This document shows, one piece after another, positions 1-4,587 of a stretch of DNA of 6,078 nt. The position numbers were made by a program, and so were the translations under genes. Positions within the stretch are counted from its first letter, which is position 1. Each line of letters starts with the position of its first letter. The notes beneath the pieces are model-generated. The model was not told the origin of the DNA, did no database searches, and saw nothing but the letters and a program-made list of their open reading frames with translations. Origin of the DNA: Fimenecus sp045613065 (GTDB lineage Bacteria; Bacillota; Clostridia; Oscillospirales; Acutalibacteraceae); contig JAZLAH010000035.1 in assembly GCA_045613065.1 (NCBI GenBank), positions 1-6,078 of the forward strand, read 5' to 3'.

Positions 1-46
1 GGATAAAAACAAAATATGATAATAAGAAATATATTAAGTGTATTTT

Positions 47-79
47 TATCGAAGTATAGTATTCACAAGCTTTTCGATA
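47..79. repeat. Inverted repeat in the leader region
   Basis: TATCGAA (47-53) and TTCGATA (73-79) are perfect 7-bp arms around 19 bases. In the leftward message they would form a hairpin about 70 nt after the predicted start. No T-run follows on the minus strand, so it is not a normal terminator. Nothing else in 1-130 could be assigned. Confidence 0.4.
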
Positions 80-128
80 TATTAAAACTGCATATTTCCC
101 GTATTTTGTATAATTTTTTATTCCCTAT

Positions 129-156
129 TTGATACAAAATATTTATTTTGTATAAT
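129..156 (+). promoter_or_regulatory. Candidate opposite-strand promoter
   Basis: On the plus strand TTGATA (129-134), a 16-nt spacer and TATAAT (151-156) make a good sigma-A match. It shares the self-complementary TATAATTATA (151-160) with the leftward promoter. Its transcript would run towards the 3' end of the kinase-HD gene as antisense RNA; no plus-strand gene follows. Confidence 0.4.
132..153. promoter_or_regulatory. 22-bp palindromic operator candidate at the predicted transcription start
   Basis: ATACAAAATA and TATTTTGTAT are perfect 10-bp arms separated by two bases. The palindrome begins directly beside the leftward -10 box and covers the predicted start point, a classic place for a repressor to block transcription. 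I do not recognise the regulator family. In RNA it could also fold as a 5' hairpin. Confidence 0.6.
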
Positions 157-183
157 TATAACATGAGTTTTCAACAATGTCAA
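155..183 (-). promoter_or_regulatory. Near-consensus sigma-A promoter firing left out of the window
   Basis: The minus strand has a perfect TTGACA (183-178), a 17-nt spacer and a perfect TATAAT (160-155), with a TG one base before the -10. The start point is predicted near 148. No credible start codon with a ribosome site occurs before the left edge, so the message carries a leader of about 148 nt or more into a gene that cannot be seen. Confidence 0.85.
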
Positions 184-205
184 CAATTACTTAAAGTTTT
201 CAACA
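166..205. repeat. Direct repeat AGTTTTCAACA with three TCAACA motifs around the -35 box
   Basis: The 11-mer AGTTTTCAACA occurs at 166-176 and 195-205, 29 bp apart start to start. The core TCAACA also occurs at 180-185, overlapping the -35 box of the leftward promoter. Three copies this close to the -35 suggest a protein binding site; the binder is unknown. Confidence 0.6.
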
Positions 206-233
206 GCACTATTCCCTCAAAAAAAATTTGAAT

Positions 234-273
234 AAAAAAATCCATAAAAACCTGTTAATTTAAGTTCTTATGG
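234..273 (-). terminator. Intrinsic terminator of the kinase-HD gene
   Basis: On the minus strand CCATAAGAACTT pairs with AGGTTTTTATGG, a 12-bp stem with two G-U pairs and an 8-nt loop, followed by A and seven T. It begins about 10 nt after the TAA stop codon. Confidence 0.85.
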
Positions 274-283
274 AATAGCTGAA

Positions 284-1384
284 TTATAAATTATTTTCTT
301 TTGTATATAACTGAATAAATTTTTCTTTATCGTTTATTAATTCATTTATTTGGTTTTTAAATTTAATATAATCTTCATCAATGACATAACTTTTTGCATA
401 TCCCGATTTACCATATTTGTCCTTTGTGTGATTGTAAGCTCGTTCAATGATTTCATCATATTCCAGATTTGGTTGATGTTTCATTGTGTATGAATGAGTT
501 CTTTTTAAAAATTCATTAACATCGGTAGAACGGTCTGCAGAAGAAATTATTTTACCATAATCACTGCGAGGAGTGGAATCTGATGAAGCCCTGTGGTCTT
601 CAATCCCCTCTTTTATAATAAGTCTTTCTTCTTGGGTAAAAAACTCTGTCATATCAATATTATTGTAAAATATTTCTGCCGATAATTTTTCATGATTTTT
701 TTTATCAATATGATGACCGATATCATGAAATGCTGCAATAGTATATAGAATATCTAAGTTAATATTCTCAAATTGTTTAGCAAATTTCATACAACGGTCA
801 ATTACATATTGAATATGTAGGATTCCATGACCTTTTTCATTATTAGAATATTCTAGAAAGATATTCTTTTCAATATATTCTATTAAATCTTTATTGATTT
901 GACTATTAATAAATTCATCTGCATCCTTTCTTGACTTAAAGATTATAACTTGTTTTTCTTCTTTATATTTACCGATTAATTCATAAATATATGGCAAGGT
1001 ATCTTTTGGGAATTCCTCAATAAACTGTTTGAATTCAGGGTCTAATTCGGTTTCTATCCATGGTAAGTCATATCGACCTTTTCCGATTCTTTCTGTTGCA
1101 CCTTGTAAGCAAATTTCTGTTGGTAAATCAAAAAGAAATACTGTATCGCATTCTTTGAGTCTTATTTCAATTGTTCTTTTATAATTACCGTCAATTATCC
1201 ACTTGTCTTCTTTAAATATCTCTGATATTCTTTTATCAAAATCTTCTCTTGAAATATGTGTTTTGTCAGGTTTATGCCATATAGCATCAAGATAATATAA
1301 TGGTAAACCTGTACATTTATTAAGTTTTTCAGCAAAAGTTGTTTTACCAGAACCAGGACAACCTATTATGATTACTTTTTCCAT
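284..1384 (-). CDS. Fusion of a FlaR/adenylate-kinase-like P-loop kinase and an HD-domain phosphohydrolase
   Basis: This is a two-domain cytosolic protein of 366 residues. Residues 1 to about 160 form a complete small P-loop kinase of the FlaR/adenylate-kinase-like group: Walker A GCPGSGKTT (8-16), YYLDAIWHKPD (30-40), WIIDGNYKRT (62-71), FLFDLP (83-88), ERIGKGRYDLPWIE (98-111) and VIIFKSRKDADEF (146-158). Residues from about 163 form an HD domain of a type that I recall as a stand-alone protein of about 200 residues starting near LIEYIEKNIF. Metal-ligand candidates are H186 or H190 (GHGILH), H220-D221 (AAFHDIGHH), H231, H264 (EDHRASS) and D284 (SSADRSTD). The kinase presumably phosphorylates a nucleotide or nucleoside and the HD domain removes phosphate, but substrates are unknown. 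The start ATG has AGGTG 6 nt upstream. It has its own promoter and terminator, so it is a separate unit from the radA operon. Codon use is AT-rich like its left neighbours. Confidence 0.9.
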   Translation of the reverse strand: MEKVIIIGCPGSGKTTFAEKLNKCTGLPLYYLDAIWHKPDKTHISREDFDKRISEIFKEDKWIIDGNYKRTIEIRLKECDTVFLFDLPTEICLQGATERIGKGRYDLPWIETELDPEFKQFIEEFPKDTLPYIYELIGKYKEEKQVIIFKSRKDADEFINSQINKDLIEYIEKNIFLEYSNNEKGHGILHIQYVIDRCMKFAKQFENINLDILYTIAAFHDIGHHIDKKNHEKLSAEIFYNNIDMTEFFTQEERLIIKEGIEDHRASSDSTPRSDYGKIISSADRSTDVNEFLKRTHSYTMKHQPNLEYDEIIERAYNHTKDKYGKSGYAKSYVIDEDYIKFKNQINELINDKEKFIQLYTKENNL

Positions 1385-1400
1385 ATTTTACACCTAAATA

Positions 1401-1409
1401 ATTATAGCA
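1401..1409 (-). promoter_or_regulatory. Extended -10 promoter of the kinase-HD gene
   Basis: The minus strand reads TGCTATAAT, a perfect TATAAT with the upstream TG of an extended -10 element. No recognisable -35 box lies 16-18 nt upstream, which extended -10 promoters can do without. The predicted start point is about 7 nt downstream, giving a very short leader before AGGTG (1395-1391) and the ATG at 1384. Confidence 0.6.
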
Positions 1410-1429
1410 TCCCCAAATAAGGAGATGCC
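1406..1429 (-). terminator. Hairpin after the cwlD-radA unit, weak terminator candidate
   Basis: On the minus strand GGCATCTCC pairs with GGGGATGCT (9 bp including two G-U pairs) around the loop TTATTT. No T-run follows (ATAATTATTTAGG), so termination would be inefficient or need other factors. Its distal arm overlaps the promoter of the next gene. Confidence 0.45.
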
Positions 1430-1440
1430 TGAAAAATACA

Positions 1441-1629
1441 CTATTTTACTATTTTTTTAGCTACAAAATCTATACCTTTTTCTGCTGTTTTAGCAAGTTT
1501 TTCAGGTGATGGTTTCTTTTTAGGTTTTAATGATTGACCATATTTTTTTGTCATTTTATTTGCTTTTGATAACACAATTCCCATTGTTGCTGCTGCACCT
1601 AAATATGCTACAAAATAACCTTTTTTCAT
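1441..1629 (-). CDS. Small basic membrane-anchored protein, function unknown
   Basis: I do not recognise this 62-residue protein. It starts MKKGYF, then has one hydrophobic, Ala/Gly-rich segment (about residues 6-21, FVAYLGAAATMGIVLS) that could be a transmembrane helix or a signal anchor. The rest is strongly basic: KKYGQSLKPKKKPSPEKLAK, followed by a probable amphipathic helix ending FVAKKIVK. The layout suggests a short N-terminal anchor with a positively charged cytoplasmic tail able to touch phospholipid head groups, nucleic acid or a partner protein; this is inference. It is probably a real gene, because its ATG overlaps the upstream stop as ATGA and a GGTGAT ribosome site is correctly spaced. 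It is the last gene of the cwlD-radA unit, and its TAG stop lies 12 nt before a hairpin. Confidence 0.7.
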   Translation of the reverse strand: MKKGYFVAYLGAAATMGIVLSKANKMTKKYGQSLKPKKKPSPEKLAKTAEKGIDFVAKKIVK

Positions 1630-2387
1630 TTTTTATCACCATCTTTTTCCATAATTGGAATAATACTTCCTATATCTGTTAAAGGCTTTCCTTTGATATC
1701 AATATAATTCACCTTATTATCATACAAAAATTTTTTGATTTTGTCAAAGTCTGTATGAGTTGATAAATCTCCGTTAAAAAGTAAGACATCTTTATCAATA
1801 AGACCACAGCAACCGCCAATAAAGCCATAATCGTATTTTTTTATAGCTATATTCCCCTTTTCTACAAGCAATGATTTTATACTATCACATGTTGAAATTG
1901 CTTTATAAATCGAAATATCGTCAGTTATAACAGTGTTACGTTTACATATGCATATAGAACATTTTGAATAACCTTGTTTCACGTCAATAATCGCTTTTTC
2001 AGGTAAATGATTTGCAATTTTCTCTGTTAAAATCGACTTATTACATATAATGTAGTCACCAATATCTGCAAAATTCAACAAACAATCATTTGGATATGGG
2101 GATTTAATTTCATCTATAATAATTAATTTTCCATTGTTATCTTCAACAAATCTAGAAAGTTTAACCTGATGCTTATCAACTAAAAAAGTTGATTTCCCGA
2201 CATAATTCCCAAGGATATCAGCGTGTTTACTCACAGGAACCTCTAAAAACATATTTTTATCAACACTAACGATTTTTATAAATAAATCTTCAAAAAGGTT
2301 TTTAAGAGCAATATCGTCAATATCTGCAATCACTGTTGTAACTTTATTTAAAGGAAGATTGGGATTTTCTAAAAATCTTTCACTCAA
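1626..2387 (-). CDS. Conserved hypothetical protein, resembles DUF6873 GME-fold (pentein-like) family
   Basis: Function is unknown. The 253-residue protein has alternating short beta strands and helices, no signal peptide and no membrane segment, so it is probably cytosolic. From memory of the family, the run of motifs SPYPNDCLLNFADIGDYII (97-114), DVKQGYSKCSICI (135-147), DYGFIGGCCGLI (186-197), LLFNGDLSTHTDF (202-214) and PLTDIGSIIPI (235-245) resembles the DUF6873 'GME fold' group, relatives of guanidino-modifying enzymes such as arginine deiminase and DDAH. H211 is a possible catalytic residue. No cysteine follows it, although arginine deiminase and DDAH keep their nucleophilic Cys near the C-terminus; C102, C143, C146, C148 and C193-C194 are the remaining candidates or metal ligands. 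The start is TTG. It overlaps radA by 4 bp (TTGA) and the next gene by 4 bp (ATGA), so it is coupled to both. Confidence 0.75.
   Translation of the reverse strand: MSERFLENPNLPLNKVTTVIADIDDIALKNLFEDLFIKIVSVDKNMFLEVPVSKHADILGNYVGKSTFLVDKHQVKLSRFVEDNNGKLIIIDEIKSPYPNDCLLNFADIGDYIICNKSILTEKIANHLPEKAIIDVKQGYSKCSICICKRNTVITDDISIYKAISTCDSIKSLLVEKGNIAIKKYDYGFIGGCCGLIDKDVLLFNGDLSTHTDFDKIKKFLYDNKVNYIDIKGKPLTDIGSIIPIMEKDGDKK
1635..1640 (-). promoter_or_regulatory. Ribosome binding site of the 62-residue gene
   Basis: GGTGAT on the minus strand lies 5 nt before the ATG at 1629 and is embedded in the end of the preceding gene. It is the same type of site as the one used by cwlD. Confidence 0.6.
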
Positions 2388-3760
2388 TTCATAATCGCCT
2401 CAAATGCTTGTCTTATATTTTTTGCAGGAACAATTTCAATTTCATTAAACAAATACTTAGGTAATTTTGTGTAGTTGTGATATGGAATTACACATTTCTC
2501 GAATCCAAGATTAGATGCCTCTTTAATTCTTTGTTCACAAGAATTTACAGAACGTATCTCCCCTGCCAAACCAATTTCACCAAATGCAAGTGTCTTTTCG
2601 GGCACAACAACATCCTTTAAACTTGATACTATTGCTAAAGCTATCGATAAATCAGCTGCTGTTTCATCAATATGGAGTCCACCGATAACATTTGCATAAC
2701 AATCCATATTTCCAAGGAAATATCCGCAACGCTTTTCAAGAACAGCAATTAACATTGCCATTCTTCCATAATCAATACCAGTAGCCATTCTACGTGGATT
2801 ACCAAAGCCACTTGGTGTAACAAGACTTTGTACTTCTGCAAGAATAGGTCTTGACCCTTCCATGAGACAAGCAACACAAGTACCTGATACATTCTGTGGT
2901 TTACCTGAAATAAGCATTAACGAAGGGTTTTCAACCTCCACTAGCCCATTATCAAGCATTTCAAAGACTCCAATTTCATTTGTAGAGCCATAACGGTTTT
3001 TTACTGCTCTTAAAATTCTATATGACGTGTTTCTATCACCTTCAAAATATAAAACACAATCAACTATATGCTCAAGTACTTTGGGACCCGCAATATTCCC
3101 ATCTTTGTTAACATGGCCCACAAGGAAAACAGGAATATTTGAAATTTTTGCAGTTCTTGTGAAAAGATTTGTCGATTCACGAACTTGTGTAACACTTCCT
3201 GGTGATGAATTAAGTTCATTGATTTCCATTGTTTGAATCGAGTCAACAATTACAAGGTCAGGTTTTTCCGAATGAATATATTCACATATATACTGTGCAT
3301 CTGTTTCACAAAGAATTGATAAATTTTTTGTTACAACACCAAGTCTTGTTGCGCGTAATTTTATCTGATGTGCTGATTCTTCACCTGAAACGTATAAAAT
3401 CTTAAGACCATTACCTAAACACTCACAAATTTGTAAAAGAATTGTTGATTTACCGATACCAGGGTCACCACTCAATAGTACAACAGAACCCTTTACAAGT
3501 CCTCCTCCAAGTACTCGGTTAAGTTCTTTTAACCCTGTATTATATCGATGTTCTGTATCAGTTATAATTCCATTCAAAGGATATGCTTTGCCTCGATTTG
3601 AGCCAACAAGACTTTTTGAAAGTGATTTTTCTTTTACGATAGTTTTAATTTCTTCATTTAATGTATTCCACTCGCTACAACCTGGACATTGACCAAGCCA
3701 TCGTGGTGTTTCATAGCCACATTCACTGCAAATATATACTGATTTAGATTTCTGAGCCAT
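2384..3760 (-). CDS. radA: DNA repair protein RadA (RecA-like branch-migration ATPase)
   Basis: RadA is a hexameric RecA-related ATPase that drives branch migration of recombination intermediates with RecA. All family parts are in order over 458 residues, a normal full length. There is an N-terminal zinc finger with C11, C14, C25 and C28 (YICSECGYETPRWLGQCPGC) and a RecA-like core with Walker A GDPGIGKST at 98-106. SGEES lies at 125-129, and Walker B is around 168-174 (DLVIVDSIQT). The diagnostic KNRYGS motif is at 254-259. The C-terminal Lon-protease-like domain (about 280-458) includes NPRRMATGIDYGRMAML and LAFGEIGLAGEIRSV; it lacks protease function in this family. The gene overlaps cwlD upstream and the next gene by 4 bp. 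No damage-responsive operator was seen in front of it, so expression probably follows the cwlD promoter. Confidence 0.97.
   Translation of the reverse strand: MAQKSKSVYICSECGYETPRWLGQCPGCSEWNTLNEEIKTIVKEKSLSKSLVGSNRGKAYPLNGIITDTEHRYNTGLKELNRVLGGGLVKGSVVLLSGDPGIGKSTILLQICECLGNGLKILYVSGEESAHQIKLRATRLGVVTKNLSILCETDAQYICEYIHSEKPDLVIVDSIQTMEINELNSSPGSVTQVRESTNLFTRTAKISNIPVFLVGHVNKDGNIAGPKVLEHIVDCVLYFEGDRNTSYRILRAVKNRYGSTNEIGVFEMLDNGLVEVENPSLMLISGKPQNVSGTCVACLMEGSRPILAEVQSLVTPSGFGNPRRMATGIDYGRMAMLIAVLEKRCGYFLGNMDCYANVIGGLHIDETAADLSIALAIVSSLKDVVVPEKTLAFGEIGLAGEIRSVNSCEQRIKEASNLGFEKCVIPYHNYTKLPKYLFNEIEIVPAKNIRQAFEAIMN
2398..2401 (-). promoter_or_regulatory. Ribosome binding site before the TTG-start gene
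   Basis: GAGG on the minus strand lies 10 nt upstream of a TTG at 2387 that overlaps the radA stop as TTGA. No in-frame ATG or GTG lies close by; the first internal Met is residue 46, too far into the fold. TTG is therefore the best start. Confidence 0.55.
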
Positions 3761-4457
3761 TATTATCCTCCGAAATATTATAGTTCAAAATTCCCATAGC
3801 AATTGATAATGCTATTTCATTTTGATAATTTGAATCCTTAAGATTATTTAGATCAGATGCATTTGATATAAAACCACACTCAACCATAACAGTTGGTTTT
3901 GTTGCATTATATAATAAAAAAATGTCCGTTCCTGACTTTTTAATAACTCTATTATTATCCTTTTGTAATTGACTAGAAATTGATTTTTGAATAAACTCTG
4001 CCAATTCTTTACTTTCATTATTATTGGGCGAATAAAATATTTGTGCACCATGGACATACTCATCTTTAAACTTATTTTGATGTATGCTTATGTATAAACA
4101 ATTTCCACTTCGATTCATAATTGCAAATCGATTGCGAATATCAGATACTTTTCTTTCACGAATAGAGTCACCCGCTACATGTAAATCTGTGTCGGAATTA
4201 CGAATTAATATTGTTTTATAACCCAACACAGATAAAATATCATTTGCTTTTAAAGATATATCAAGATTTAAATCTTTTTCCAATGTGCCATCATTAGCAA
4301 TTGCACCACCATCTTCTCCGCCATGACCTGCATCAATAACAATAACAGGAAAGTTATTATTATAAACATTACTTGACGAAGAATACTGAATTTCACAAAA
4401 AACTAGACTTAAAAGAATTATAATAAAACATAATGAAATACAAATATAATTTTTCAT
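3744..4457 (-). CDS. cwlD: N-acetylmuramoyl-L-alanine amidase, CwlD-like (Amidase_3)
   Basis: This is a zinc amidase that cuts the bond between N-acetylmuramic acid and the L-Ala of the stem peptide, acting outside the membrane. Residues 4-21 form a hydrophobic N-terminal segment (ICISLCFIIILLSLVFC) after MKNY, a signal anchor or signal peptide. LVFC is not a good lipobox because Phe precedes the Cys. The Amidase_3 domain spans about 37-228. Predicted zinc ligands are H45 (IDAGHGGEDGGA), E60 (DGTLEKDLNLD) and H126 (SIHQN), with catalytic E193 (MVECGFISN). The 237-residue length and the order of motifs fit CwlD, which in Bacillus subtilis makes muramic-delta-lactam in spore cortex. A role in sporulation here is inference; a vegetative wall amidase is the alternative. 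It is the first gene of the unit and overlaps radA by 17 bp, so its 3' end carries the radA ribosome binding site. Confidence 0.88.
   Translation of the reverse strand: MKNYICISLCFIIILLSLVFCEIQYSSSSNVYNNNFPVIVIDAGHGGEDGGAIANDGTLEKDLNLDISLKANDILSVLGYKTILIRNSDTDLHVAGDSIRERKVSDIRNRFAIMNRSGNCLYISIHQNKFKDEYVHGAQIFYSPNNNESKELAEFIQKSISSQLQKDNNRVIKKSGTDIFLLYNATKPTVMVECGFISNASDLNNLKDSNYQNEIALSIAMGILNYNISEDNNGSEI
3767..3771 (-). promoter_or_regulatory. Ribosome binding site of radA inside the cwlD coding end
   Basis: GGAGG on the minus strand sits 6 nt before the radA ATG at 3760, within the last codons of cwlD. It fixes the radA start and suggests coupled translation of the two genes. Confidence 0.85.
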
Positions 4458-4461
4458 AATA

Positions 4462-4467
4462 ATCACC
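4462..4467 (-). promoter_or_regulatory. Ribosome binding site of cwlD (decides the start)
   Basis: The minus strand reads GGTGAT, then TATT, then ATG at 4457. GGTGAT matches the distal part of the full anti-16S complement GGAGGTGATC, and its register places the ATG at normal distance. A GTG at 4466, in the same frame, lies within this site and is therefore an unlikely start. Confidence 0.65.
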
Positions 4468-4508
4468 CGATAAAATATATGACATGATTATTAATAATAT
4501 AATTTTAC

Positions 4509-4537
4509 ATTATAATAGTCCTTTTTACAAGTAAAAA
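4509..4537 (-). promoter_or_regulatory. Candidate sigma-A promoter of the cwlD-radA unit
   Basis: A perfect TATAAT is at 4514-4509 on the minus strand, about 50 nt upstream of the cwlD ATG. No good -35 box is present; the nearest choices (TTTACT with a 15-nt spacer, or TTTTAC with 16) match poorly and lie in the T-run of the tsf terminator. A promoter is expected here because the upstream terminator is strong, but this exact site is only a candidate. Confidence 0.4.
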
Positions 4538-4568
4538 AACAAAGCGTACAGCATAAACTGTACGCTTT
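4533..4568 (-). terminator. Intrinsic terminator of rpsB-tsf
   Basis: On the minus strand AAAGCGTACAG and CTGTACGCTTT form a perfect 11-bp stem around the 6-nt loop TTTATG, followed by G and seven T. It starts about 20 nt after the tsf stop codon and separates the translation operon from the cwlD-radA unit. Confidence 0.95.
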
Positions 4569-4587
4569 TTCGGTCTTATTAAAGAAA

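Larger units (their letters stand above)
102..157. repeat. 14-bp direct repeat TATTTTGTATAATT, two copies
   Basis: Identical copies lie at 102-115 and 144-157, 42 bp start to start (about four helical turns). The right copy is one arm of the palindrome plus part of the -10 region; the left copy is a lone half-site in the leader. Together they could bind a regulator at two places or mark a local duplication. Confidence 0.6.

Noticed and set aside
16..132. A 38-codon plus-strand frame starting MIIRNILSVF.
   Set aside because: There is no ribosome site at a sensible distance, the composition is what AT-rich noise gives (Ile, Leu, Phe, Lys), and it runs against the strong leftward promoter. It is probably chance.
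1..205. Replication origin or dnaA promoter region: TTTTCAACA at 168 and 197 differs from the DnaA box pattern TTWTNCACA at one position, beside AT-rich DNA.
   Set aside because: No true DnaA box is present, and rpsB-tsf would be transcribed towards such an origin, head-on to replication, which is unusual for highly expressed genes.
3027..3249. Short frames on both strands inside radA, and a 71-residue frame inside the amidase gene (3848-4063).
   Set aside because: They lie wholly within well-identified genes in other frames and show no independent start signals.
284..4457. A mobile element or defence island covering the kinase-HD and radA genes.
   Set aside because: No transposase, integrase, terminal repeats or target duplication was seen, and radA and the amidase are housekeeping genes.
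4474..4500. Sporulation sigma-E-like promoter before cwlD: ATATT, 14 nt, CATATATT.
   Set aside because: It is close to the B. subtilis sigma-E consensus, but the predicted start point would fall on the cwlD ribosome binding site, leaving almost no leader, and such matches are frequent in AT-rich DNA.
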